Shown here piece by piece: positions 23,632-32,054 of a stretch of 33,464 nt of DNA. The notes beneath the pieces were generated by a model. That model saw only the letters and a list, made by a program, of their open reading frames with translations, made no database searches and was not told where the DNA came from. The number at the start of each line of letters is the position of its first letter. Within the stretch, counting starts at the first letter, position 1. A program made the position numbers and the translations under genes. This DNA comes from Dehalococcoidales bacterium (lineage in GTDB: Bacteria; Chloroflexota; Dehalococcoidia; Dehalococcoidales; RBG-16-60-22), in NCBI GenBank assembly GCA_028714335.1, contig JAQTMM010000016.1:1-33464 (forward strand). Direction: 5' to 3'.

Positions 23632-23643
23632 TTTACCGGTAAA
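23632..23643. promoter_or_regulatory. Second operator-like palindrome, TTTACCGGTAAA
   Basis: Perfect 12-bp palindrome 22 bases further upstream, sharing the TTTAC/GTAAA half-site with the dyad at 23593. Two sites of the same half-site sequence suggest cooperative binding by one regulator. Confidence 0.45.
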
Positions 23644-23716
23644 AGACGAAATCTATATAAATCCGTAGACCGGAATAGGTCTAGTTATCCAATCAATGTA
23701 TAATGTGTTTCAGGAG

Positions 23717-23743
23717 GAGTTCGACCCTCCCCCGTCTCCACCA
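23717..23743 (+). repeat. ssrA 3'-end direct repeat, copy 3
   Basis: Identical over 27 bases to the tmRNA 3' end. Preceded by TGTTTCAGGAG, similar to the flank of copy 2. Only GATTTA after the CCA is shared with copies 1 and 2, so beyond it lies the presumed original chromosomal sequence downstream of ssrA. Confidence 0.9.
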
Positions 23744-23785
23744 GATTTATAGATAAGCTGATACAAGGCTCGTTTGAGATACAAA

Positions 23786-23820
23786 AAACCGCCACCTTAT
23801 AAGTGGCGGTTTCGCTTTTT
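23786..23820. terminator. Bidirectional Rho-independent terminator
   Basis: AAACCGCCAC (23786-23795) pairs with GTGGCGGTTT (23803-23812), 7-nt loop. T-runs occur on both sides: CGCTTTTT on the forward strand and a run of Ts on the reverse strand, where it ends the cupin gene. In the island model this would be the ancestral tmRNA terminator. Confidence 0.8.
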
Positions 23821-23839
23821 ACCGTTTTGGCTAAAGCAG

Positions 23840-24370
23840 TTATTCCTTAGCCGGGCCAAAGGTGCGCAGGTTAACCGGTCCTTCCCAGTCAAAACCGGCT
23901 TCATCAAAGTTCTTAACGCGTTTGGCATCCAGCGTCGGCCCCAGGTAAAGCGCATGGAAGAGGACGGGCTTTTTTATCACTCTAAAATTCAACGGGCAAT
24001 GCAGAACGCCTTTGGGAATAAAGACGACGGTTGTTGAAGTGATGGTATGTTTCTCCAACTCCTTACCCATCCACAGGTCTATTTCCGCATCAAAGCTTTT
24101 GCATAAATCCGGCAGTTCGCCGCCGAGGAAAATAAGGAACTCGTCGTATTTATGAGCATGCGGGATTGTCTCCCAGCAAACCGGCGCAGTGAATACCTGC
24201 CAGCCTATAGTGGCTGTAGCTCCCGGTAAGGCGGGCGCCCCCCGAAAATAGGTTTGCGGGCTGGCAATCTCCGGGAACGGCGGCAGGCTGTTTAGCGAAG
24301 TGTAATCGTTAGCCTTTGGTTCGGCGCCGTTATCACTTAAGAAATACTTGTCATACTTTCTATCTGCCAT
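23840..24370 (-). CDS. Cupin-domain protein of unknown function
   Basis: A 176-residue single-domain cupin. The two metal motifs are HAHKYDEFLIFLGG (His, His, Glu) and the C-terminal IPKGVLHCPLNFR with its histidine. Substrate unknown: small cupins include isomerases, dioxygenases, lyases and ligand sensors, and an oxygenase would be odd in an anaerobe. AGGAG lies 6 nt before the ATG at 24370. It is divergent from the lar operon across a 228-base gap and is the first gene beyond the last ssrA repeat. It could be a sugar or hydroxyacid isomerase working with that neighbourhood, but nothing in the sequence proves it. Confidence 0.75.
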   Translation of the reverse strand: MADRKYDKYFLSDNGAEPKANDYTSLNSLPPFPEIASPQTYFRGAPALPGATATIGWQVFTAPVCWETIPHAHKYDEFLIFLGGELPDLCKSFDAEIDLWMGKELEKHTITSTTVVFIPKGVLHCPLNFRVIKKPVLFHALYLGPTLDAKRVKNFDEAGFDWEGPVNLRTFGPAKE

Positions 24371-24522
24371 GTAGTTCTCCTAAAAATGAATAATGTAATC
24401 GAGTCTTAATGTATCGGGAAAAACCTTAATCCATTCTAGACTATAGTTAAAGAATTAACAACATTTATAGATACAACCCAGCAATGTTACCCCCTCGTTA
24501 AAAAAAGGTTTTTTTTGGCTAC

Positions 24523-24551
24523 TTGTGATACCCGTGACATTCATTTACAAT
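24523..24551 (+). promoter_or_regulatory. Candidate promoter of the lar operon
   Basis: TTGTGA (24523-24528), a 17-nt spacer and TACAAT (24546-24551), 47 bases before the larB ATG. Confidence 0.5.
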
Positions 24552-24598
24552 CTAAAATAGAGGCACCATACGCGACCTGCCTCATTATGGAGTGGAAC

Positions 24599-25396
24599 AT
24601 GGTAAACGAGAATTTGAACACTAACGGTATCCGCGATTGGCTGCTGCGCACGCTGGAAAAGGTTAAAAAGGGTGAAATGTCCACCGGCGACGCGGTAAAA
24701 GAATTAAGCGTGCTGCCTTATGAGGATATGGGTTTTGCCAAGGTTGACCACCACCGCAACATCCGGACGGGCTTCCCGGAGGTGGTGTTGGGCAGAGGTA
24801 AAACCATCGAACAGATTGCGTCCATCACCGAAAAACTGGCGTCGCATACGGATAAAGTGCTGGTCACCCACGCACCTGCAGAGGCGTATAAAGCCGTACA
24901 TAAAAAAGTGCGGGATGCCGTCTATAATCCGCTTTCCCAAACCATTGTTATCAACCGCAGTAAAACTCCTTTAAAGCCGGGCGTGGCGGTAGTCTGCGGC
25001 GGCACCGCCGATATCCCGGTAGCGGAAGAAGCCGCGGTGACGGCGGAGCTTATGGGCAACGAGGTGGAGAAAATCTTTGACGTTGGCGTAGCCGGGCTGC
25101 ACCGTCTGCTGGATAAACTGCCGGGCATAAAAAATGCAAAAGTGCTGGTGGTAGTGGCGGGGATGGAGGGTGCTTTGCCCAGCGTGGTCGGCGGGCTGGT
25201 ATCGATTCCGCTTATCGCCGTGCCGACGAGTGTTGGCTATGGGGCCAGCTTCAACGGTTTGGCGGCGCTTTTAGCCATGCTCAACAGCTGCGCGCCGGGT
25301 GTAGCTGTGGTCAACATTAATAACGGATTCGGGGCGGGCTATATGGCGGGTCTGATAAACCTGCAGCGGGGCAACCAGGAAGAACATGGCAAGTAA
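24599..25396 (+). CDS. larB: Nickel-pincer cofactor biosynthesis protein LarB
   Basis: LarB carboxylates and hydrolyses nicotinic acid adenine dinucleotide to P2CMN, the first step of the nickel-pincer nucleotide (NPN) cofactor. The 265-residue protein has the N-terminal segment KVKKGEMSTGDAVKEL and a PurE/AIR carboxylase-like C-terminal domain: VVCGGTADIPVAEEAA, VVVAGMEGALPSVVGGL, PTSVGYGASFNG and NINNGFGAGYMA. ATG 24599 was chosen because GGAG sits 6 nt upstream; the open frame continues upstream to a TTG at 24515 without family similarity. Its end overlaps larE by 11 bases. Confidence 0.95.
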   Translation: MVNENLNTNGIRDWLLRTLEKVKKGEMSTGDAVKELSVLPYEDMGFAKVDHHRNIRTGFPEVVLGRGKTIEQIASITEKLASHTDKVLVTHAPAEAYKAVHKKVRDAVYNPLSQTIVINRSKTPLKPGVAVVCGGTADIPVAEEAAVTAELMGNEVEKIFDVGVAGLHRLLDKLPGIKNAKVLVVVAGMEGALPSVVGGLVSIPLIAVPTSVGYGASFNGLAALLAMLNSCAPGVAVVNINNGFGAGYMAGLINLQRGNQEEHGK

Positions 25397-26210
25397 AGAA
25401 GAGCGCCTTAAGGAAATCCTCCGTAAAATGGGTTCGACGCTGGTGGCATTTTCCGGTGGGGTGGACAGCACCTATCTGGCGGCAAAGGCCCACCAGACGT
25501 TAGGAGATAAAGCGCTGGCGGTCTTCGTGGATTCCCCGGTCATTACTAAAGAAGAAAAAGATGCGGCGGCTGAACTTGCGAAAAAACTCGGACTGCGCTT
25601 TAAGGTAATTAAGGGTAACGAGATGGATAACCCCGATTTTATCGCCAATCCGCCTGAACGTTGTTATTACTGCAAGCGCGATTTATTCACCCTGCTCAAA
25701 GACCTTGCGGCGGAAGAGGGGCTGGCGTACGTTAGCGACGGCACCAACGCCGGAGATAAAGACGATTACCGCCCCGGGCGTAAAGCCTTAAACGAGGTTG
25801 GGATACGCTCGCCGCTGGTAGAAGCCGGACTGGCTAAAGACGAAATCCGCAAACTCTCCCGTGAGATGGGTCTGCCAACGTGGGACAAACCGGCGTCGCC
25901 TTGCCTGGCCACCCGCATCCCTTACGGTACGCCGGTCACCGCGGGAGTCCTCCAAAAAATAGCTAAAGGCGAAAACTACCTGCGCGGATTGGGCCTGCAC
26001 GACCTGCGACTTCGGCATCACGGAGACATGGCGCGCATTGAGGTGTATCCTGAAGATATGCCGTTGCTAATGCAGGAGGCTACGCGGCGCGAGGTCGTCG
26101 CCCGGCTTAAAGAGTTAGGCTATCAATACATTACTTTGGATTTAGCGGGATACCGCTCCGGCAGCCTCAACGAGGTGTTGACGGCGGCGCAGCAGAAAGG
26201 CGGCAAATAA
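25386..26210 (+). CDS. larE: Nickel-pincer cofactor sulfur transferase LarE
   Basis: LarE adenylates P2CMN and adds two sulfurs to give P2TMN. The N-terminal PP-loop is FSGGVDSTYL (residues about 22-31). Cys in PASPCLATRIPYG matches the position that is the sacrificial cysteine in Lactiplantibacillus LarE. RCYYCKRDLF supplies a CXXC pair nearer the N-terminus. Some LarE proteins instead carry a 4Fe-4S cluster on three cysteines and recycle sulfur; which type this is cannot be decided here. Length (274) is normal. It overlaps larB at its start and larC by one base at its end. Confidence 0.95.
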   Translation: MASKEERLKEILRKMGSTLVAFSGGVDSTYLAAKAHQTLGDKALAVFVDSPVITKEEKDAAAELAKKLGLRFKVIKGNEMDNPDFIANPPERCYYCKRDLFTLLKDLAAEEGLAYVSDGTNAGDKDDYRPGRKALNEVGIRSPLVEAGLAKDEIRKLSREMGLPTWDKPASPCLATRIPYGTPVTAGVLQKIAKGENYLRGLGLHDLRLRHHGDMARIEVYPEDMPLLMQEATRREVVARLKELGYQYITLDLAGYRSGSLNEVLTAAQQKGGK

Positions 26211-27439
26211 TGAAAACTGTTTATTTTGATTGTTTTTCCGGGTGCAGCGGCGACATGATTATTGGCTCGCTGCTGGACGCCGGGCTGGATTTTAATACCC
26301 TGAAAAGAGGGCTGGACGGCTTAAAACTGCCCGGCTACCATATTACGATGGAAAAGGTGCAGCGTTCCTCCATCGGCGCCACCAAGTTCAACGTGGTGTT
26401 GGAACATGAACATCATGACGAACACGAGCATGAACATGAACATGACCACGAGCACCAGCACCGTGGGCTTATGGAAATCTTAAGGATTATCGCTGCCTCC
26501 GATGTTTCTGCCAACGTTAAAGTGAAAAGCGCTGAAATTTTTAAAAAACTCGGCGCCGTAGAAGCCGGGATTCATCAGGTGCCGCTGGAAGAAGTGCATT
26601 TCCACGAGCTTGGCGCTATTGACACCATCGTTGATATCGTTGGGACGCTTATCGGGCTGGAAGCCTTAGGCGTCAAACACGTCTATTCTTCGCCGTTGGT
26701 CACAGGTTCCGGCACGGTCAAGACGGCGCACGGTGTATTGCCCGTCCCCGCCCCGGCGACTTTGCAGATTTTGACCGACGCCGGCGCACCGCTGGCTGAT
26801 GCCCCTGCTTCCGATATTCCGCCCGGCGAGCTTTTAACCCCGACCGGCGCGATACTGATAACGTCGCTGACTGAGGGATATAAACGTCCTAACATGAAGC
26901 TGGAAAAAACCGGCTACGGTGCGGGCAACAAGCAGTTCCCCGGCTGGCCCAACGTTGTGCGTGTGTGGCTGGGCGAAGAAGCCGCCGCCGATGAAGCGCA
27001 CAATATGGTCTTACTGGAAACCAACATCGACGATATGAATTCACAGGCTTTCGGCTACACCATGGAACGGCTGTTGGAAGACGGCGCGGCGGACGTTTGG
27101 TTTATACCTATTCAGATGAAAAAGAACCGCCCGGCGGTCATGCTTTGCGTGCTGTGCTCCGTGGAGCTGGAAGACCAAATTACGGAAATAATCATGCGGG
27201 AGACCACTACTCTGGGCGTACGCAGTACCCCCGTCAACCGCCATGCCGCCCAAAGGGAGATGCTGACGGTGGAGACATCGCTGGGGAGTGTCCCGGTCAA
27301 GGTTAAACGTTTTAAAGACTTCCTGTCCGTGACGCCGGAGTATGAAGACTGTCGGCGCATCGCCAAGGAGACCGGTTTAGGGCTCCTGCACGTCATCAAG
27401 ACCGTGGAGACCGAAGCCCGCCGCAAGATTGAAAGCTAG
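26210..27439 (+). CDS. larC: Nickel insertion protein LarC (uninterrupted)
   Basis: LarC inserts nickel into P2TMN to complete the NPN cofactor. The 409-residue frame starts YFDCFSGCSGDMIIGSLLDAG. A nickel-binding histidine-rich stretch lies at about residues 65-85 (alternating HE, HD and HQ), followed by VHFHELGAIDTIVDIVG and the C-terminal half with LLETNIDDMNSQAFGY. In Lactiplantibacillus larC is read through a programmed frameshift between LarC1 and LarC2; here both halves are in one open frame. The start overlaps the larE stop (TAATG). Convergent with a sulfatase gene 20 bases downstream; no terminator is evident between them. Confidence 0.95.
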   Translation: MKTVYFDCFSGCSGDMIIGSLLDAGLDFNTLKRGLDGLKLPGYHITMEKVQRSSIGATKFNVVLEHEHHDEHEHEHEHDHEHQHRGLMEILRIIAASDVSANVKVKSAEIFKKLGAVEAGIHQVPLEEVHFHELGAIDTIVDIVGTLIGLEALGVKHVYSSPLVTGSGTVKTAHGVLPVPAPATLQILTDAGAPLADAPASDIPPGELLTPTGAILITSLTEGYKRPNMKLEKTGYGAGNKQFPGWPNVVRVWLGEEAAADEAHNMVLLETNIDDMNSQAFGYTMERLLEDGAADVWFIPIQMKKNRPAVMLCVLCSVELEDQITEIIMRETTTLGVRSTPVNRHAAQREMLTVETSLGSVPVKVKRFKDFLSVTPEYEDCRRIAKETGLGLLHVIKTVETEARRKIES

Positions 27440-27459
27440 AATTTGATCTCAACTTAAGT

Positions 27460-29733
27460 TTACTCGTTGCGCAGATGGTGCTCCAGTTCCAGCATCTTAT
27501 CCATGTCGTCCATCGGGCGCTCCAGGTCAAACTCCACCCTGTCAATCCGGTTGGTGTAGGGGAACGTTTGCATTTCCTTAATCTCGTTGGTGACGGGATT
27601 GTAAGGGAATCTCCCGATGCTGAAAGTCCCCCCGAAGAACAACGGCTGCGATTCGATATAAACATTGGCGCTTGGTTTACCGTTGATGAGCAGCCTGGCA
27701 ACACCGGCGCCAGGGCGGGTCAGGGCAAAGTCCAGAGCCAGCTCAAGGTCGCCTTCGGGCAATGCCTTTTCCGATTCGGTGTGGTAGTGCTTAAAGGTCA
27801 GCCAGTTATCGTGGAGCACCAGCTTGCCGTCCTTGATATAAAACGCGTAACCCCCGTTATTATCTCCGGCGGCAAACAGCACGCCTTCATCGCCCTTTTT
27901 ATAAGTGACGTAAACCTTAGCGGTGAAGGAAGCCTGCGCCAGCCTGGGGCCGGGTCCGGTCTTGAACTCGGGGTAATAAATGTAATGTGTTCTTGGCTCT
28001 ACCGGCGCGTAGCGGTACTGTTGTTTAGAGTTATAATTTTCCGCCTGCTTTAAGTGGCTTTCTGCCAGCGGCAGAACCTTGTATTTACCCGCCTCGTGCC
28101 ACCAAAGGTCAATGAGTTCGCGGAGCTTTGCTGGGTTTTCTTTAGCGAGGTTTTTCGACTCGGTGAAGTCCTCGTCGGTATTGAATAACTCCCACTCGTC
28201 CTTGTAGAAATCGAACGTCGGGTTGGCGGCATGATCGGCTACAGCTTTCCAGCCGTCCGCCCAGATGCCCCGGTTGCCCACCATCTCGTAGTACTGAACG
28301 TGGCGGTGCGTTTTTTCATCGGGGTTATCAAAAGTGTACGCCATGTCGATGCCATGCTTAGGCTCCTGCTGGACGCCGTTAATTTCTTCGGGCTGTTCTA
28401 TGCCGCACATAGTTAGCACCGTCTCGTTAATGTCGATGACGTGGTGGTATTGCGGCCGGATGCTGCCCTTGTCTTTAATTTGCTTGGGATAGGTAAGAAT
28501 CAGGGGCACTTTGATGCCGCCGCAGTGCGTCCATGATTTGTACAGGCGCAGGGGAGTGTTGCTGGCGCGCGCCCAGCCGGAGGGGTAGTGGCACTTAACG
28601 TCGGCGGAGCCGAGGTTGTCCATCTGCTCTTCGTCAATCAGCGGCTGGTAGGTCTCGGTCATGTAGTGGTAGCCGAGGCTGGTGGAGCCCCACCGCCCGC
28701 CTTCCGCCGAGGCGCCGTTATCGGACGTGAACATGATGATGGTGTTTTCGTACTGGCCGATTTTCTTCAGATAATCTACCACCCTGCCGATTTGCGCATC
28801 GGTGTGGGTGACGAAGCCGGCGTAAACTTCCATGAACCTCGGGAATATCTTTTTCTCTTTGTCCGTCAGCGTATCCCACTTGGGCGCCATGTAGTCGTCT
28901 TCCGGCAGCTGGCAGTTAGCCGGGGCAATGCCGAGTTTCTTCTGCTTCTCGAAGACCTTGTGGCGGTAAACGTCCCAGCCTTCGTCGAACTTGCCCCGGT
29001 AGTGGTCAATGTATGCTTTAGGCGCCTGGTGCGGCGAGTGATGCGCCCCGAAAGCCAGGTAACAGAAGAAGGGTTTATCGGGGTTGATGGACTTGAGGTC
29101 ACCAATATAGGAAATTGCCCGGTCGGCAAGGTCTTCGCTGATGTGATAGCCTTGTTCGGGTGTTTTCGGGGGGCTGATAAACTCGTTGCCGCAGACTAGG
29201 TCTGGGTAAAATTGCCCCGTTGCCGCCCCCAAAAAGCCGTAGTATTTTTCAAAGCCCCGCCCCGTCGGCCACTGGTCAAAGGGCCCGGTTGAAGTTCGCG
29301 AATCCGGGTCAACAAGGTGCCACTTGCCCACAGCATAAGTGGCGTAGCCGTTCCGGACCAGCGTCTCGCTGATAAAGCCGTACTCACGGCCGACGCTGGC
29401 CTGATAGCCGGGGAAGCCCATATTGATTTCTGCGATGAAGCCCATGCCCGTGGTGTGATGATTACAGCCGGAAAGCAGGCTGGCGCGGGTGGGGGAGCAC
29501 ATGGCGTTAACGTGGAAGTCCCTGTAGCGCAAACCCTCCGCCGCCAGGGCGTCGATGTTCGGAGTCTCGATTAAAGAACCGTAGCACCCCACGTCCGAAT
29601 AGCCCGTGTCGTCAAGTACGATATACAGGATATTCGGCAGGTCTTTCCGTTTACGTTTTTCGGGCCACCACGGGGTAGATTCCTTGTAGTTGGCTTTAAT
29701 GACACCCTGGAATTCCTGCTTGTCTTTAGCCAT
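27460..29733 (-). CDS. Arylsulfatase-type sulfatase, second of tandem pair
   Basis: A 757-residue type I sulfatase that hydrolyses a sulfate ester. Asp41-Asp42 (VLDDTGYS) bind Ca2+, and Cys79 in CSPTRASLLSG is the residue converted to formylglycine. GKWHL, SDNGASAEGG and the HCGGIKVPLI region complete the active site. The last ~150 residues form a predicted beta-sandwich (VYVTYKKGDEGVLFAAGDNNGGYAFYI). No signal peptide: the N-terminus is MAKDKQEFQG, so the enzyme should be cytoplasmic and its substrate imported or internal. Cys-type with CSPTR fits maturation by the anaerobic enzyme encoded upstream. Substrate unknown. It is the last gene of the operon, 42 bases after its paralogue. Confidence 0.93.
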   Translation of the reverse strand: MAKDKQEFQGVIKANYKESTPWWPEKRKRKDLPNILYIVLDDTGYSDVGCYGSLIETPNIDALAAEGLRYRDFHVNAMCSPTRASLLSGCNHHTTGMGFIAEINMGFPGYQASVGREYGFISETLVRNGYATYAVGKWHLVDPDSRTSTGPFDQWPTGRGFEKYYGFLGAATGQFYPDLVCGNEFISPPKTPEQGYHISEDLADRAISYIGDLKSINPDKPFFCYLAFGAHHSPHQAPKAYIDHYRGKFDEGWDVYRHKVFEKQKKLGIAPANCQLPEDDYMAPKWDTLTDKEKKIFPRFMEVYAGFVTHTDAQIGRVVDYLKKIGQYENTIIMFTSDNGASAEGGRWGSTSLGYHYMTETYQPLIDEEQMDNLGSADVKCHYPSGWARASNTPLRLYKSWTHCGGIKVPLILTYPKQIKDKGSIRPQYHHVIDINETVLTMCGIEQPEEINGVQQEPKHGIDMAYTFDNPDEKTHRHVQYYEMVGNRGIWADGWKAVADHAANPTFDFYKDEWELFNTDEDFTESKNLAKENPAKLRELIDLWWHEAGKYKVLPLAESHLKQAENYNSKQQYRYAPVEPRTHYIYYPEFKTGPGPRLAQASFTAKVYVTYKKGDEGVLFAAGDNNGGYAFYIKDGKLVLHDNWLTFKHYHTESEKALPEGDLELALDFALTRPGAGVARLLINGKPSANVYIESQPLFFGGTFSIGRFPYNPVTNEIKEMQTFPYTNRIDRVEFDLERPMDDMDKMLELEHHLRNE

Positions 29734-29775
29734 TGTAATCAGTTCCTTTCAGTATTGATGGGTTAAAATATTGCT

Positions 29776-32049
29776 TTACTGGATATCGTGCTCTTTTTCC
29801 AACTCCAGCATGAGGTCCATGTCGTTCACCGGCCTTTCCATGTCGATTTCCACACGGTCAATCACACCCTTGTAGCGGTAGTAGTCTTTTGAGTATGTTT
29901 CTTTAGCGATGGGAGAATGGCCGTATCTGCCGATGGCGAACTTGCCGCCGGAGAATAGCGGGTATTCTTTAATGGTGACCACCCCCGAAGGTTTGCCGTT
30001 AATGAGCAGGCGTCCTACGCCTTCATTGGGGCGGGTTAAGACGAACTCGAAGCCCAGCGTAATGTCTCCGTCCGGTACTGTTGCCTCGGATTCCACGCGG
30101 TAATGCTTTTCCGCCAGGTAATTGAAATCCAAGACCAGCTTGTTGTTCTTGATGTAAAGCGTGTAGCCGCCCGTGTTGTCGCCGGCGGCAAGCAGTGTGC
30201 CGTCAAAGCCCTTTTTGTGGTTCAGGTATATCGTTATCACGAATGACTTATTTGCCAGGCGAGGGCCTAAGGAATTGGGTGTCATCTGCGGGTAGAACGT
30301 GTACCGGCTGTGGTATTCGGACGGGGCGAATCTCATCTGCTTGTTAAAGTCGAACCCGCCCTTTTTCTTGTAGTAGCTTTCCAGCATCGGCAGCACGCCG
30401 AATTTACCCGCCTCGTGCCACCAGAGGTCAACGAGTTCGCGGAGCTTTTCCGGGTGCTTTTCCGCGAGGTCGTGGGCTTCGGAGTGGTCTTCATCGGTAT
30501 GATAGAGTTCCCACTTGTCTTCCTCGAAGCTGTCGGAAATAACATGGTCGGCTACAGCCTTCCAGCCGTCCGCCCAGATGCCACGGTTACCCAGCATCTC
30601 GTAATACTGGACGTGCCTTTGCCGTGGTGCTTTAGGGTCGTTAAAGGTATAAGTCATGCCGATGCTCGGTTTTTCTGCTTGCTTGACGCCCTTGATGGTA
30701 TCTGGCTGGTTGATGCCGCAGATATCGAGGACGGTCTTGTTGATGTCGACGACGTGGTGATACTGCGTCCTGATACTGCCTTTATCCTTAATCTTGTTGG
30801 GGTAGCTGATGATGAGCGGGACTTTTACGCCACCCGCATGTACCCAGGTCTTGTACATTTTAAGCGGGGTATTACCCGCCCACCCCCAGCCGCGCGGGTA
30901 ATGGTTGTGGGCTTCCGGGGAACCTAAAAGCTTGTATTCTTCCTCGGAGACTATGTCCGCCCACCGCATGGACATGAGGTGATAATTCTCGCTAAAGCAG
31001 CCTTCCGGACCGCCTTCGCCGGAGGCGCCGTTATCGGAAATCAGCACGATTAAGGTGTTATCGTACTGCCCGATTTTCTTTAAAAAGTCCAGCAGCCGCC
31101 CGAGCTGCGCGTCGGTGTAGGTCAGGTAGCCGGCGAATACCTCCATGAATCTGGGAAAAATCTTTTTCTGTTTTTCGGTCAAAGAGTCCCAGGGGTCGGC
31201 GAGGTAGTTGTGCTCGGTCAAAACAGTGTTTTCTGGGATGATGCCGAGTTTTTTCTGTTTCTCAAAGACCTTTTTGCGGTAAACGTCCCACCCCTCGTCG
31301 AACCTCCCTTTATATTTTGCGATGTACTCCTTGGGGGCATGGTGCGGGGCGTGCATCGCGCCGAATGACAGGTCGCAGAAGAACGGTTTTTCCGGGAAAC
31401 ACGATTTCTGGTCGCCGATGTATTCAATGGCTTTATCCACCAGGTCGGCGCTTAAGTGATAGCCTTCTTCCGGCGTCTTGGGCGGGTCGATGGGGTGGTT
31501 ATCGCAGACAAGGTCGGGGTAAAACTGGCTGGTGGCGGCGTTTAGGAAGCCGTAGTATTTTTCAAAGCCGCGCCCTAACGGCCACTGGTGGAACGGGCCG
31601 GAGCCGTTCATGTGCTTGGCATTACAGAGGTGCCACTTGCCGACCATGAACGTTGAGTAGCCGTGTTCCAAAAGCGTCTCGCTGATGTAGCCGTATTTCG
31701 GGTCGATGTTGCCGGACAGGGGCGGGAAGCCCAAATCGAAATTAGAAAGATAGCCCAGCCCGACGGTATGGTTGTTGCAGCCGGTCAGCAGGCTGGCGCG
31801 GGTCGGAGAACACATAGCGTTAACGTGGAAATCGGTGTAGCGCAAGCCGTCGGCGGCGATGGAGTCGATGTTGGGGGTTTCTATTAACGAACCGTAACAG
31901 CCCAGTTGAGAATAGCCCGTGTCGTCCAGGACTATATACAGGATATTCGGCGCGCCTGCGGGTGGTTTACTTTCCTCTTTCCACCATGGCGTTGATTCCG
32001 CGTAGGTTGTTTTAATAATGCCCTGAAATTCATCTTTTTTCTTGGTCAT
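29776..32049 (-). CDS. Arylsulfatase-type sulfatase, first of tandem pair
   Basis: A paralogue of the next gene with exactly the same length (757 residues) and collinear throughout. Ca2+ ligands Asp42-Asp43, formylglycine Cys80 (CSPTRASLLTG), GKWHL, SDNGASGEGG and the C-terminal beta-sandwich are all present. It too lacks a signal peptide (MTKKKDEFQG). The loops around the active site differ (FDLGFPPLSGNIDP against INMGFPGYQASVG), which may mean different substrates. It starts 5 nt after the maturase stop, with AAAGGA inside the maturase end, so the two are translationally linked. Confidence 0.93.
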   Translation of the reverse strand: MTKKKDEFQGIIKTTYAESTPWWKEESKPPAGAPNILYIVLDDTGYSQLGCYGSLIETPNIDSIAADGLRYTDFHVNAMCSPTRASLLTGCNNHTVGLGYLSNFDLGFPPLSGNIDPKYGYISETLLEHGYSTFMVGKWHLCNAKHMNGSGPFHQWPLGRGFEKYYGFLNAATSQFYPDLVCDNHPIDPPKTPEEGYHLSADLVDKAIEYIGDQKSCFPEKPFFCDLSFGAMHAPHHAPKEYIAKYKGRFDEGWDVYRKKVFEKQKKLGIIPENTVLTEHNYLADPWDSLTEKQKKIFPRFMEVFAGYLTYTDAQLGRLLDFLKKIGQYDNTLIVLISDNGASGEGGPEGCFSENYHLMSMRWADIVSEEEYKLLGSPEAHNHYPRGWGWAGNTPLKMYKTWVHAGGVKVPLIISYPNKIKDKGSIRTQYHHVVDINKTVLDICGINQPDTIKGVKQAEKPSIGMTYTFNDPKAPRQRHVQYYEMLGNRGIWADGWKAVADHVISDSFEEDKWELYHTDEDHSEAHDLAEKHPEKLRELVDLWWHEAGKFGVLPMLESYYKKKGGFDFNKQMRFAPSEYHSRYTFYPQMTPNSLGPRLANKSFVITIYLNHKKGFDGTLLAAGDNTGGYTLYIKNNKLVLDFNYLAEKHYRVESEATVPDGDITLGFEFVLTRPNEGVGRLLINGKPSGVVTIKEYPLFSGGKFAIGRYGHSPIAKETYSKDYYRYKGVIDRVEIDMERPVNDMDLMLELEKEHDIQ

Positions 32050-32054
32050 GTTTC

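Larger units (their letters stand above)
20337..23743. mobile_element. Putative ssrA-targeted island, segment 3 (sulfur-relay / Fe-S electron-transfer cassette)
   Basis: About 3.4 kb between repeat copies 2 and 3, filled by one reverse-strand five-gene operon. The left end copies that of segment 2. No recombinase is visible. If insertions always occur at the intact ssrA end, this is the oldest of the three. Confidence 0.5.

Noticed and set aside
26400-26465. A short tandem repeat in larC (alternating CAT/CAC and GAA/GAG codons)
   Set aside because: It is the coding sequence of the histidine-rich nickel-binding stretch expected in LarC, not a separate repeat element or CRISPR.
28588-29199. 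A 203-codon forward open frame, and similar ones opposite the other sulfatase (30310-30927)
   Set aside because: Both are antisense shadows at corresponding places in the paralogous sulfatases, explained by shared codon use rather than coding.
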